Source: Anaerocolumna cellulosilytica | GTDB lineage: Bacteria > Bacillota > Clostridia > Lachnospirales > Lachnospiraceae | Reading direction: 5' to 3' | NCBI RefSeq assembly: GCF_014218335.1 | Contig: NZ_AP023367.1 | Coordinates: 2,729,501 to 2,793,500 of the forward strand | Length of the DNA: 64,000 bases | Part shown: positions 1 through 9,314 of the stretch, piece by piece | Layout: the number at the start of each line of letters is the position of its first letter | Position numbering within the stretch: the stretch's first letter is position 1 | The notes under the pieces: model-generated | What the model was told of the DNA's origin: nothing | Database searches by the model: none | Seen by the model: only the letters and a program-made list of their open reading frames with translations | Program-made: the position numbers and the translations under genes

Positions 1-198
1 CTACTATATAGATATATATACTTGCGGAATCACTCTCTTGAAAGAAAGTAGCAGGCAAAATTATTAAAATAAAATGGGGGGACTGCCTATAATCATAAAC
101 TGTTTTTGATGATTTTGACTAGTTCCATTACATTCATACAATGTCATTCAAAGACAGTTTCGCAACTACCTATGTTAAGAAAAGAAAGGTGATTTGAC

Positions 199-909
199 TT
201 GAGCAAAATACTTATTATTGATGATGAAGAGGAATTAGTAGAACTCCTAAAGGACGAACTTCATGCCAGAGGTCATGAAGTACTAACTGCTTATGATGGT
301 ATAGCAGGTATAAACTTGGCCGAGAAACATCCAGATCTTATTCTTTTAGATGTCATGCTTCCCGCATCGGATGGATTTACCGTTTGCAGAACCATACGTG
401 AAAAGGTATTATGTCCTATATTATTTATGAGTGCAAGGCAATCGGAAGCAGACCGGGTAAGAGGGTTGACACTCGGAGGCGATGATTATATTGTAAAGCC
501 CTTTACATTGAGAGAATTAATGGCTCGTATTGAAGCTAATTTAAGGCGTGAACAAAGAGCACACTATGTAAATAAAGAACAAAAGCGCACAAAATTATAT
601 TTTGGCATATTGGAACTGAATTTAATAGAACGCACACTTACCATCAATAATCAAAATATAATACTAACCAGGCGTGAATATGATATTGTTGAATTTCTTG
701 GCATGCATAGCGGACAGGTTTTTTCCAGAGAACAAATCTATGAGAAGATTTGGGGCTATGACGCAGACGGTGATTCCAATACTGTTGTTGAACATATAAA
801 GAAAATCCGTTCAAAACTCCACACTGCTGACTCAGAAACAGAATATCTGTCTACCGTATGGGGAATTGGATACAAATGGAATAAAATCCGTGGAAAGGAT
901 GCTCTATGA
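199..909 (+). CDS. OmpR/PhoB-family response regulator
   Basis: Cytoplasmic DNA-binding response regulator of a two-component system. The receiver domain spans about residues 1-118, with the acidic pair near the start (IIDDEEE), the phospho-acceptor Asp51 in LLDVML and the conserved Lys100 in YIVKPF. A winged-helix output domain (about 140-232) carries the family signature TRREYDIVEFL and ends in the usual RKKIRSKL / TVWGIGYKW pattern. The start is TTG, seven bases after a GAAAGGTG ribosome site. Its stop overlaps the ATG of the histidine kinase, so the two are co-translated. The regulated genes cannot be told from the window; the neighbouring phosphotransferase is one option. Confidence 0.95.
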   Translation: MSKILIIDDEEELVELLKDELHARGHEVLTAYDGIAGINLAEKHPDLILLDVMLPASDGFTVCRTIREKVLCPILFMSARQSEADRVRGLTLGGDDYIVKPFTLRELMARIEANLRREQRAHYVNKEQKRTKLYFGILELNLIERTLTINNQNIILTRREYDIVEFLGMHSGQVFSREQIYEKIWGYDADGDSNTVVEHIKKIRSKLHTADSETEYLSTVWGIGYKWNKIRGKDAL

Positions 910-2369
910 TGAAGCATCCTAAAGTTAGTAATAAGCCCATTAAAGTACAAGTCAGGCGTACATTCTTAAAAATCATTGCTGCCAGTGTACTGGCAACCGC
1001 AATCACATATATTCTAACCCTGATACTGCTTATTTATCATGAACAAAATACTATACTTCCGGCTAACTATTATGAACAACAAATTCCTGCCATCTATAAG
1101 TACATTGAAAAAAAAGGAGAAGTATTGTTAGGCTCATCAGAAAAAGACCGATTGGAAGAAATCATTCCGATAGAAGGCATGGAGTATCAGGTGTTAAACG
1201 CTGCCGGCGACATCCTATACGGCACGTATAATGCTACTGTTATCAATAATTCAAAAGATATATACTATAAACTCAATAAAACAGAAGGATATAAAGGCAG
1301 CTATATACACTATATCCCTGTTCTAAGCGCAGATGATAACAAAACTCTGCAAGGGGTCGTTTTATTAATTTACGATCTTAAGTTAGGTTATACTAATAAT
1401 TATTATCGGTTTATATACACCTTTGCTTTTACAACTGCATTACTACCACCTTTTATATACATCATTCTGTTTACGCTGATTTTTTCAAAACGTTTTGCCA
1501 ATGGTATTAACAAACCACTAAGTATGCTAATGACAGCATATCAAAAAGTAGGCGAAAAAGATTTGGATTTTGAAATAATTTATGAGTCCGGTGATGAATT
1601 AGGACAGTTATGTAATGCTTTTAACAAAATGAAAGAGGCGTTAAAGCACTCTTTGGAATACCAGTGGAAATTGGAACAGGAACGGATAGATACCATCCAA
1701 AATCTGGCTCATGATTTGAAAACTCCTATCTCAAACCTTATGATATATGCAGAATCTCTATTAAGTCAGGACAACCATTCGAATGATAAGTTGAACCGTT
1801 ATCTTCAGGTCATACATGATAATGCAGAGCGCAGTGTCCAACTTGTCAGTCAGATGCAATACACCACTGATCTTGAATATGATGAAAGTCATCTGTTACT
1901 TGCTCCCGTTAACATAACTGATTTTGTGCATGCTAAATTAGCAGAATACGAGCTTAAAGCAAGCCGTAAGAAAATAATAATTACGTTTAATTCCTCAAAT
2001 GCATATGGGGCAAATTTTTATATTGATATAGAAAAACTGGAACGTATACTAGACAATGTTCTATCCAATGCTGTATCCTATACTCCCACTGGCGGTACCA
2101 TATCTGTCTTCCTTAAAATAAAAAACAACTACATTCATTACACCATTCAGGATACCGGTATAGGTTTTCAGGGAAAAGTAATAGAAAAAGCAACCCAGAG
2201 GTTTTATAGGGGAGATAATGCACGTAACAGTGAAACCGGTCATTCCGGACTTGGGCTCTATATAAGCAAACAGCTTTTAGAGAAAATGAATGGTTCCTTA
2301 ACTGTGGGAAATTCTGAAACAGGCGGAGCTAGAGTTGAAATATGGCATAAAATCTATCACCAAACCTAA
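906..2369 (+). CDS. Sensor histidine kinase
   Basis: Membrane sensor kinase, partner of the preceding response regulator (4-base overlap). Two membrane segments (about residues 19-43 and 173-196) bracket an extracytoplasmic sensor of about 130 residues with no motif I recognise. A HAMP linker follows, then the dimerisation helix with the phosphorylated His269 in NLAHDLKTP. The ATPase domain shows the N box (NVLSNAVSY), G1 (DTGIGF) and G2 (GHSGLGLYISK). The length of 487 residues is normal for the family. An ATG directly follows the first ATG, so the exact start could shift by one codon. The signal sensed is unknown. Confidence 0.94.
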   Translation: MMKHPKVSNKPIKVQVRRTFLKIIAASVLATAITYILTLILLIYHEQNTILPANYYEQQIPAIYKYIEKKGEVLLGSSEKDRLEEIIPIEGMEYQVLNAAGDILYGTYNATVINNSKDIYYKLNKTEGYKGSYIHYIPVLSADDNKTLQGVVLLIYDLKLGYTNNYYRFIYTFAFTTALLPPFIYIILFTLIFSKRFANGINKPLSMLMTAYQKVGEKDLDFEIIYESGDELGQLCNAFNKMKEALKHSLEYQWKLEQERIDTIQNLAHDLKTPISNLMIYAESLLSQDNHSNDKLNRYLQVIHDNAERSVQLVSQMQYTTDLEYDESHLLLAPVNITDFVHAKLAEYELKASRKKIIITFNSSNAYGANFYIDIEKLERILDNVLSNAVSYTPTGGTISVFLKIKNNYIHYTIQDTGIGFQGKVIEKATQRFYRGDNARNSETGHSGLGLYISKQLLEKMNGSLTVGNSETGGARVEIWHKIYHQT

Positions 2370-2525
2370 ACAATACCGTAAGTACCCATACGGCACCAGG
2401 TTATAGTTTATTTTAATATGTTGTGATATAATAACTACAAGTGGATACACAGCCTAAGTAAGTCTTTACCATGGCTTAATAAATTGCAATCAATATCCGC
2501 AGAAAACAAAAGAAGGAGAATACGA

Positions 2526-3248
2526 ATGATTCCAGGTAGTATAATTGGAGTAGGTAATACTGCAACTGTATATGATTGGGAGCCCGGAAAGGTAATAAAA
2601 CTTTTTCACTCCGGCTATCCGAAAGCTTCTGTTGAAAGAGAATATCATAATGCAGTAATGCTGCAAGATAAGAAGTTCTCAAAACCATCTGTTTATGATT
2701 TTATTATAGTTGATAACAGGTATGGTATTGTATATGATAAGATTCAAGGAGAATCCTTATTAGATAGATTACTGCAAACACAGAATTTAAATGAGAGTGC
2801 AAAAATCTTAGCTGAGCTTCATCAGGAAATACTGCAAAATCATATACAGGAGGTTCCGGATTATAAAGATTTTTTACGTCATAACTTAGAAAAGGTATCT
2901 TGGCAATCCCAAAAAGAAAAAGAGAAGATATTAGATTTATTACATGGTTTACCAAAAGGTAATATCCTGTGCCATGGTGATTTTCATCCGGGAAATGTAA
3001 TATTGACACCTGAAAAACCAGTTGTAATTGATTTTATGAATATCTGTGCAGGCGATTACTATTATGACGTTGCAAGAACTGTATTCTTAATAGAATTTAC
3101 TCCTGTACCGTCTGTTCCGGGAGACGTTGAAACCCTAATGGAATTAAAAACTGCTTTAGCAGATGCTTATCTAAAATACATGAAGGTTACCCGAGATGAG
3201 ATTTCTAATGTTCTTCCGGTTATTATAGCCTCAAGGGCTGGCGAATAA
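2526..3248 (+). CDS. Aminoglycoside phosphotransferase-family kinase
   Basis: A small APH/choline-kinase-fold phosphotransferase (240 residues). The catalytic loop is HGDFHPGN (His150, Asp152) and the metal-binding Asp169 sits in VVIDF; the N-terminal part has a glycine-containing nucleotide loop (GVGNTATVYDWE) and a Lys in KVIKLF. Substrates of this family range from aminoglycosides to small metabolites, so a resistance role should not be assumed. I placed the start at the ATG preceded by AGAAGGAGAA; an upstream in-frame TTG at 2484 lacks a ribosome site. A TATAAT hexamer at 2427-2432 suggests its own promoter, separate from the two-component genes. Confidence 0.85.
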   Translation: MIPGSIIGVGNTATVYDWEPGKVIKLFHSGYPKASVEREYHNAVMLQDKKFSKPSVYDFIIVDNRYGIVYDKIQGESLLDRLLQTQNLNESAKILAELHQEILQNHIQEVPDYKDFLRHNLEKVSWQSQKEKEKILDLLHGLPKGNILCHGDFHPGNVILTPEKPVVIDFMNICAGDYYYDVARTVFLIEFTPVPSVPGDVETLMELKTALADAYLKYMKVTRDEISNVLPVIIASRAGE

Positions 3249-3359
3249 AAATATAAAATCTTAACAACCAAAAAGGAACTACAATAGAAGGCTTCAAGCT
3301 TGCATAAAGTATAGAACTTCTCATATATTTTAACAACCAAACTCAATGTCAGGCACATT

Positions 3360-4472
3360 ATGAACCTATTTCATACTTTTTACCATATATGGAATGACCA
3401 GCTGCTTCAGACGAAATGTTATATGGCAAGTATACATAGTATGGCAGATGTTACCGGTCAATTTCCTTACAGGGCAGAAATTGTAGCGGAAAACTTAAGA
3501 GTTCCCTGGGCAATAGACATCAGTGAAGACGGAACCATATACTTTACCGAGCGTATCGGAAATGTACAAAAAATAAAAGATGGACTTCTTTTATCTGAGC
3601 CGATAGTAAGCTTAAAATCTCCCTTTATCAGCCAAGGTGAAAGCGGTCTTATGGGGCTGGTTTTAGATCCGGACTTTGGTGAGAATCATTATCTATATCT
3701 TATGTATACCTATCGTGAAAATGGCTCTTTATATAACCGGATAGTCCGATTTACAGAAGAGGACGATAAATTAACGGAAGAGACTGTTATATTTGATAAA
3801 ATACCCGCAAGCGCCACTCATAACGGAGGACGCATTAAAATCGGACCGGACAATAAATTATATATTGCAACCGGTGATGCAAACAATACAGAATTACCCC
3901 AGGATAAAAATAGCCTTGGGGGAAAAATTCTCCGTATAGAACTAGACGGCAGTATACCAGTGGATAATCCTTTTCCCGATTCCCCGGTCTATAGTCTGGG
4001 TTTTCGTAATCCTCAGGGTATAGCTTTTAATTCCAATGCTGTTATGTATGCTTCAGAACACGGTGAACTTGCTCAGGATGAAATAAACGTTATTATTCCA
4101 GGTGGAAATTATGGCTGGCCATTATATACAGGTAATGAAGGTTCTGACAGCGAAGATTATCAAAAGCCACTCGTTAGCAACAGTACTGAAACTTGGGCAC
4201 CTTCCGGTTTAGCCTTTATCACGCAGGGACCGTTCACAGGTCAATTACTTGCTGCCACCTTGCGTGGCAACAGATTACTTGCTGTCTCCTTAGAGGCGGA
4301 TGGTACAGCAGCAGAAGCAATAAATTCATGGCTCTATGGCAGATATGGCCGATTAAGAGATGTGTTTCAGGCCAAGGATGGTTCCATCTACCTTCTCACT
4401 AGTAACACGGATGCAAGAGGTTTACCCCAAAGTAATGACGATAAATTAATTCAATTAATACCAACTGATTAA
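3360..4472 (+). CDS. Glucose/sorbosone dehydrogenase-like beta-propeller protein
   Basis: Resembles the soluble PQQ-dependent sugar dehydrogenase (GSDH, YliI) six-bladed propeller. Visible motifs: RVPWAIDISEDG near the start, GLMGLVLDPDF, ATHNGGRIKIGPD with the conserved His of the active-site region, YSLGFRNPQGIAF, SEHGELAQDEIN and GGNYGWP. The family is usually exported, but no signal peptide is seen; the first 40 residues (to QFPYRAE) do not look like the family and the start codon is uncertain because no good ribosome site precedes it. An N-terminal replacement or an internal start is possible. It stands alone between unrelated genes. PQQ synthesis genes are not present in the window, so cofactor use is open. 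Confidence 0.82.
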   Translation: MNLFHTFYHIWNDQLLQTKCYMASIHSMADVTGQFPYRAEIVAENLRVPWAIDISEDGTIYFTERIGNVQKIKDGLLLSEPIVSLKSPFISQGESGLMGLVLDPDFGENHYLYLMYTYRENGSLYNRIVRFTEEDDKLTEETVIFDKIPASATHNGGRIKIGPDNKLYIATGDANNTELPQDKNSLGGKILRIELDGSIPVDNPFPDSPVYSLGFRNPQGIAFNSNAVMYASEHGELAQDEINVIIPGGNYGWPLYTGNEGSDSEDYQKPLVSNSTETWAPSGLAFITQGPFTGQLLAATLRGNRLLAVSLEADGTAAEAINSWLYGRYGRLRDVFQAKDGSIYLLTSNTDARGLPQSNDDKLIQLIPTD

Positions 4473-4705
4473 ATATTTTAACAACTTTATTCCTCACTAA
4501 CCTCTGTCTTATTAGTAAAGTATGTTAGTCCTCCTAATTATTCGTTGAATAATTCTGACAAAAAATGCAACACTAACACTATATTGGGGCAGTATAGCAA
4601 AACTGTATAGAATAACTGGGGTCGTTAACACAAGCTTGTGCTGACCAGCAAGTTCGCAGGATTTTGGAAGAATGAAATTATTAGGATAAAACAGGAGGAA
4701 AAATA

Positions 4706-5008
4706 ATGCCTGAAAACAATATGAATCAATTAACAAACAATTTGCCTATGATGGCACTGGATGATATTCCCATCCCAAAGCCTGGCGCACAGCAAATTGT
4801 TGCTCTGGTGAAAGAAAGTGGACGTGTCACTGGTTACCAGCTTTCTGATGGCAGAGTTCTAGAGAAAGAAGAGGGTGTCCTGCTGGCAAAACAAGGCGGA
4901 ATACAGGGTGTGGGAATTGCTTCCAGAAACGGAAATGAATATTTAAAGTCTCTTCCGGATGGCAGTGAGAGCAACAATTTAAGTAACTTACCCTCTGTCT
5001 CAAATTAA
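4706..5008 (+). CDS. DUF3892 domain protein
   Basis: A 100-residue soluble protein. Its central part (VKESGRVTGYQLSDGRVLEKE to GIASRNGNEYLKSLPDG) fits the small DUF3892 family, whose function is unknown; in that family the motif GxVTxYxLSDG is conserved. The N-terminal 30 residues are polar and probably flexible. The ATG follows a strong AGGAGGAAA ribosome site. A long hairpin terminator lies just downstream (5031-5080), so it appears to be a single-gene transcript. Confidence 0.8.
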   Translation: MPENNMNQLTNNLPMMALDDIPIPKPGAQQIVALVKESGRVTGYQLSDGRVLEKEEGVLLAKQGGIQGVGIASRNGNEYLKSLPDGSESNNLSNLPSVSN

Positions 5009-5030
5009 ATATAGTATGGAATAAATGTAT

Positions 5031-5080
5031 AAGGACGTGTTGCAAAACCATTTGTAAAAACTGTTTTGCAACACGCCCTT
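5031..5080 (+). terminator. Strong hairpin after the DUF3892 gene
   Basis: Arms at 5031-5048 and 5063-5080 can form an 18-bp helix with one A-C mismatch around a 14-base loop. The tail is only weakly T-rich, so this could be a terminator or an mRNA-stabilising hairpin. Confidence 0.6.
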
Positions 5081-5195
5081 CGTTTGCCTCCATAAGCAGA
5101 AATTTATTGACTCCCTGTTAAAAATAAGTAATAATAATGATGTACAAACTCTTTTTACTCAATTAGATGGACTTACTAAGAAAAGGAAAATGATA

Positions 5196-5588
5196 ATGGA
5201 AGAAAATAAAATAACCGTTAAATCCATTGATGAATATATTGGGCAGTTTCCAGACGATTTACAAAAAAAGCTTATGGAGTTAAAAAAAGTCATCCAACTT
5301 GCTGTACCAGAGGCAACGGAAAAAATCAGCTATGGTATGCCCACTTTTTATCTTTATGGGAATCTGGTTCATTTTGCCGCCCATCAAAAGCATATTGGTT
5401 TCTATCCGGGTTCCAGTGGTATCGAAGCATTTATGGATAGATTCGAAGGATATAAGGTATCAAAGGGCACTGTACAGTTTCCTATTGATAATCCTTTCCC
5501 TTATGATTTGATTACAGAAATAGTAAGATACAGAGCTATACAAAACGTTGCCTGGGCGAAAGAGAAGAAAAGTAAACGAAAAAAGTAA
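5196..5588 (+). CDS. DUF1801 / iron-chaperone-fold small protein
   Basis: About 130 residues of the DUF1801 (YdhG/frataxin-like fold) family: KSIDEYIGQFPDDLQKKL at the start, PEATEKISYGMPTF, a hydrophobic strand with LVHFAAHQKHIGFYPG, KGTVQFPIDNPFPYDLI and a basic tail. Members have been linked to iron handling, but most have no proven role. I prefer the ATG at 5196, eight bases after AAAAGGA, over the ATG at 5190, which is too close to that site. The frame stays open upstream without a start codon, which I take as chance. Confidence 0.8.
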   Translation: MEENKITVKSIDEYIGQFPDDLQKKLMELKKVIQLAVPEATEKISYGMPTFYLYGNLVHFAAHQKHIGFYPGSSGIEAFMDRFEGYKVSKGTVQFPIDNPFPYDLITEIVRYRAIQNVAWAKEKKSKRKK

Positions 5589-5663
5589 TTGAATTTATTT
5601 AAAAATTAGCTTGTCAATTTAACTACTTTGTGATAAATTATATAGGTATTGATGATTAAATAA

Positions 5664-5691
5664 TTGATAAAAATGGAAATATTTTTATAGA
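5664..5691 (+). promoter_or_regulatory. Promoter of tRNA-Ala
   Basis: TTGATA (5664-5669), a 16-base spacer and TATAGA (5686-5691) lie 16 bases before the tRNA, a typical vegetative promoter position. Confidence 0.6.
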
Positions 5692-5707
5692 GATATTTCT
5701 AACATAT

Positions 5708-5780
<73 letters not shown>

Positions 5781-5790
5781 CTTAAACAAT

Positions 5791-5818
5791 AAGCCACAGG
5801 CAGGAAAGCTTGTGGCTT
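5791..5818 (+). terminator. Hairpin terminator after tRNA-Ala
   Basis: Arms AAGCCACA (5791-5798) and TGTGGCTT (5811-5818) form an 8-bp stem ten bases after the tRNA. The rest of the stretch to 6029 shows no gene. Confidence 0.6.
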
Positions 5819-6029
5819 AAATTATAACTCATAGGGACGGGATACTTGATAAATCAAAGGTAAAGAGGGTGCTTTCATTTTGGGAATGTGCCTTTTTTAT
5901 AGTTGATTACATTTACATCAATTGATCTGGTGTCAAGACCCTCTGTTGTGATACACTGTCTACCTTTAATACCGAACAGGCTGCCAAAGCCTTATTGTAT
6001 CATATCCTAAGTTTAGACCTCTAATATAG

Positions 6030-7517
6030 TTAATAATTCAAAAGTACTAATGCAATCATCAAGTAAAGACAATTTCGAGGATTATCTAAATCCATATTTA
6101 TAAAAGTAGAGATTTTATTTAATCGTTCTAAGAGAGTGGTGCGGTGGATAAACATTTTTTTTGCAGCATGTGTTGCATTGAATTTTTGATCAATATATGT
6201 TTTTAGAGTGAGGACATATTGAGTATTATGATTCTTATCATATTCTCTCATCTTGATTAGACCATCTGGGCAAAGAGATTCTGGTGTAAGGTTCTGGCAG
6301 GGACTATTTAGTATATACTCAAGGCAATAGTCTTCAAATTTATAGTAATGTAAATTCGGATTTAAATGTTTTCCAAGTTCCAGTGCAGAGGAAGCCTGAA
6401 TATAATAATTTCTCACATTATTAATATCGCTAAATTCTTTACTTTTACCTAATCTAAGGTTACTACTCTGAAGAAGTGAGTGTAATTTTGTTTCAGTTTT
6501 AATATCGCTCAATAAGGACAAGTTGATTACTGTACAGAGATTGTTGTGATATTCGAATACGATGGCAGAGTTAGTAAAGATTTTTTCGATTTGGGCACAT
6601 TGGGATTTAATCATATTGTAGCGGATGTCCATTTCAGATAATTCAATGAAGCAGAAATTAAAATTATGGTTTGCCTTCCAACTATGGGATGTGAGCGCTT
6701 TTTCAAGTGTCTGTTCTGTTACTTGCTGTTTATTTAGATACTGTTTTAGAATATAATTCAACGAAGTAAAATGGTTTTGTTCATGAACTTGATTTTGCTC
6801 ATAATTGAGCAGGGCATAATGAGCCATGTGTCGCAGTAGAATTGGGTCGCTCTCTCGGAAAGGTGCGCGCGCTTCCATAATCGAAATAAAAAGTACAAAT
6901 CTGCCCTGAGATCGAACTACGATGGATAGGTGCCGGTAATCGTGATCTGAAAATGTTGGTATCTCGTTGTTCCACATTTGCTCATAGTTTTCACTTTGCT
7001 TCAAATCAGTCAAGCATTTTTCTGGTATATAATTGTATTTAATATTTAATGGGTTATTTTTTGACTCTGCAAGTATACGATAATCGGCATCACTGAAGTA
7101 AATAGGATTGCGGAATATAATGTCGGACACATCAATAATATCTTGTAAGTCTGTATTGTAATTGACACATTGTTGCAGACGTTGATCCCAGGTGTCATAT
7201 TGATTAAATAATACTTGTACTTCATTGAAAAGAGCAAGAATGTTGATTTCATCCTTGACACAGATAATAGAAAGCTCCTTATTAAAAAAATCTTCTGGCG
7301 GCTTTCCCACACTGATTAAACAAGCACCGAGCTCTGTCTTGAGAGAAGCCGGTAATGATTGCTGAGAAGCAATATATATATGGTCACATAATAGTACCTC
7401 CTGATTAATATAATGTTCTGGTCGATTCAAATGTAATTCATCGGAGTAGTTATCATTTTTTGTACAAAGAATAATATCTGATAATTGTTCCAGAAGAATA
7501 GAAATATTGAGATGCAT
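6030..7517 (-). CDS. PucR/CdaR-type transcriptional regulator
   Basis: A 495-residue cytoplasmic regulator. The C-terminal 60 residues (AAKKMFIHRTTLLERLNKI) are the PucR-type helix-turn-helix; the stretch before it (ASSALELGKHLNPNLHYYKFEDY) matches the CdaR GGDEF-like region. The N-terminal half probably senses a ligand but carries no motif I can name. The start is the ATG preceded by AAGGAGG; the frame extends 37 codons further upstream without a ribosome site. It is divergent from the nitroreductase operon, with about 180 bases between them, and probably controls that operon. Confidence 0.82.
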   Translation of the reverse strand: MHLNISILLEQLSDIILCTKNDNYSDELHLNRPEHYINQEVLLCDHIYIASQQSLPASLKTELGACLISVGKPPEDFFNKELSIICVKDEINILALFNEVQVLFNQYDTWDQRLQQCVNYNTDLQDIIDVSDIIFRNPIYFSDADYRILAESKNNPLNIKYNYIPEKCLTDLKQSENYEQMWNNEIPTFSDHDYRHLSIVVRSQGRFVLFISIMEARAPFRESDPILLRHMAHYALLNYEQNQVHEQNHFTSLNYILKQYLNKQQVTEQTLEKALTSHSWKANHNFNFCFIELSEMDIRYNMIKSQCAQIEKIFTNSAIVFEYHNNLCTVINLSLLSDIKTETKLHSLLQSSNLRLGKSKEFSDINNVRNYYIQASSALELGKHLNPNLHYYKFEDYCLEYILNSPCQNLTPESLCPDGLIKMREYDKNHNTQYVLTLKTYIDQKFNATHAAKKMFIHRTTLLERLNKISTFINMDLDNPRNCLYLMIALVLLNY

Positions 7518-7699
7518 AATTATACCTCCTTTATAAACACTACAAATTGTAGCTTGTTTTCTTGAAAAAAGCAATAGTTTACGGCTATCTATTTTAAATA
7601 TGCAGGAGTAGAATATAATCATACTCAAATTAGACTACAATATGTCGGTATAAAGAGTATGCTGTGTAAAATTAATTTTCAAGATAGGAGAATGATAAG

Positions 7700-8260
7700 A
7701 TGAACGAGACAATCAAAATCATATTAAACAGAAGAAGCATCCGCAAGTATAAAAATGAACAGATTAAAGATGAGGAACTGCAAATGATACTGGAAGCTGG
7801 AAAATACGCTCCTTGTGGCTTGAATCAACAATCTACATACTTTACTGTAGTACAAAATGAAAAGATGCTAAAAAAAATTAATGATGTGTGCAAGCAAGTC
7901 TACCTCAGTTCAGGGATTAAAGTTTTTGAGGATCGAGCAAAGGCTGATAATTTTTGTGTATATCATGGTGCTCCGACGTTTGTTATAGCATGTGGTGAAA
8001 AGGAGGTAGCCGCTTATCTTAATAACGGCAGTGTGGCGCTAGAAAACATGTTGATTGCTGCTGAATCAATAGGAATTGGTTCATGTTGGATTCATGCATT
8101 GACCATGATTTTCCAGACAGAGGAAGGACAAACATTGAAAAACGAATTAGGAATCCCAGACAATCATGTCTTTGTCGGCGCAGCAGCTTTTGGATATAAA
8201 GACATGCCACAGCCATCTCCGGCTCCAAGAAAGGAAGGAACAGTAAATATTATTCGTTAA
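7700..8260 (+). CDS. Nitroreductase-family FMN oxidoreductase
   Basis: A 186-residue member of the nitroreductase fold. The N-terminal RRSIRKYKNEQI binds the FMN phosphate in this family; KYAPCGLNQQSTYFTVV and the C-terminal GIGSCWIHALT / LGIPDNHVFVGAAAFGYKD are also typical. Such enzymes reduce nitro compounds, quinones or enoates with NAD(P)H. It is the first gene of a three-gene unit with an ABM-domain protein and a metallo-beta-lactamase-fold protein, which suggests redox detoxification. The start has a TAGGAG site ten bases upstream. Confidence 0.9.
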   Translation: MNETIKIILNRRSIRKYKNEQIKDEELQMILEAGKYAPCGLNQQSTYFTVVQNEKMLKKINDVCKQVYLSSGIKVFEDRAKADNFCVYHGAPTFVIACGEKEVAAYLNNGSVALENMLIAAESIGIGSCWIHALTMIFQTEEGQTLKNELGIPDNHVFVGAAAFGYKDMPQPSPAPRKEGTVNIIR

Positions 8261-8326
8261 ATAATCTTTAGTAGATAAAGTAAATATTTACTGCTGGTTA
8301 TAAGGCATAGATTATTGGAGGTACCT

Positions 8327-8617
8327 ATGATTGCGAGAATTGTAAAAATAAAATGTATTACAGGAATGGAAGATCAATTAATCAGGGTAGGTAAGAATAA
8401 ATTGGTTTCACTAAATGTTAAAGCTGGCTGTATCGAAGTACATTTCCTAGAGCCGAACCATGAGGATGACAACCCACATTTTGGTGTTATTAGTTTATGG
8501 AAAAATCAACAATCGCTTAATTCCCTAAGAAATAATAAAGAATACCGTTCGTTACAAAGTGAATTAGCACCACTGATTGATTTGATAACAGAAGAAATAT
8601 ATACCATATCTGATTAA
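8327..8617 (+). CDS. Antibiotic biosynthesis monooxygenase (ABM) domain protein
   Basis: A 96-residue single-domain protein of the ABM (ferredoxin-like, YgiN-type) fold. It begins MIARIVKIKCITGMEDQL, followed by a Cys-Ile-Glu-containing strand (AGCIEVHFLEP), HFGVISLWKNQQSLNSLRNNKEYRSL and a helical tail. YgiN-like members act as small quinol monooxygenases. The ATG follows TTGGAGGTACCT, which settles the start over an in-frame TTG at 8315. It lies 66 bases after the nitroreductase gene and 58 before the next. Confidence 0.78.
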   Translation: MIARIVKIKCITGMEDQLIRVGKNKLVSLNVKAGCIEVHFLEPNHEDDNPHFGVISLWKNQQSLNSLRNNKEYRSLQSELAPLIDLITEEIYTISD

Positions 8618-8675
8618 GGATAAGCGGATTAATCAGTTATCTGACAATACAAAAGTAATAAAGGAGATTATAAAA

Positions 8676-9314
8676 ATGACACAGATTTATCCAAATCTAT
8701 ATCAGTTCACAGATGTTGTTGAGCCAATTAAACTTTCTATGCACCAATACTTGCTTTTAACGGATGAGCCAATCCTTATTCAAACAGGCTCTGTAACACA
8801 AGCTCAAGCCATGTTACCTAAGATTAAGGAGTTACTAGGTGACTGCTCACTCAAATATATTTTAATTTCTCATTTTGAAGCAGATGAGTGCGGAGGTCTG
8901 TCACTGATTATAAAAGAGTATCCAAATGCAATTGCTGTTTGTTCGGAAGTGACTGCAAGGCAAATCTTAGGGTTTGGAATTGCAGCAAATGTTGAAATTA
9001 AAAAACCGGGAGACTTCTTCACCGGAAGTAACTTTGACTTTGAAATAATTAGTTATCCCTCTGAGGTGCATATATGGGAAGGCCTTCTGTTCATGGAAAA
9101 GAAGAACAGAATTTTTTTCAGCAGCGATTTGATGTTTGGAATGGGAGAAAACCATGGACAAGTTCTAGAAACCAGTTGGGACGATGCGGTGGGTGTCAGT
9201 GGCGCAGAGTCTCTTCCCACCCTTGATATGCAAAAGAAGTTGATTGCTGATTTGAAAACACTTAGTCCTGTGTTTGTAGCATCTGGACATGGACCTTGTA
9301 TCAAGATCGTGTAA
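8676..9314 (+). CDS. Metallo-beta-lactamase-fold protein of the flavodiiron (ODP) type
   Basis: A 212-residue stand-alone metallo-beta-lactamase domain. The metal motif reads H66-F-E68-A-D70-E71, the HxExD form used by the oxygen-reducing domain of flavodiiron proteins rather than the hydrolase HxHxDH. Further candidate ligands are the His in SEVHIWEG, the Asp in FFSSDLMFG and the His in VASGHGP. No flavodoxin domain follows, so electrons would come from a partner, possibly the nitroreductase encoded upstream. The likely role is O2/NO detoxification or sensing; this is inferred from motif and context. Third gene of the PucR-linked operon. Confidence 0.82.
   Translation: MTQIYPNLYQFTDVVEPIKLSMHQYLLLTDEPILIQTGSVTQAQAMLPKIKELLGDCSLKYILISHFEADECGGLSLIIKEYPNAIAVCSEVTARQILGFGIAANVEIKKPGDFFTGSNFDFEIISYPSEVHIWEGLLFMEKKNRIFFSSDLMFGMGENHGQVLETSWDDAVGVSGAESLPTLDMQKKLIADLKTLSPVFVASGHGPCIKIV

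Noticed and set aside
5067-5189. Open frame in phase with the DUF1801 gene upstream of its ATG
   Set aside because: No start codon or ribosome site, and it runs through the preceding terminator hairpin.
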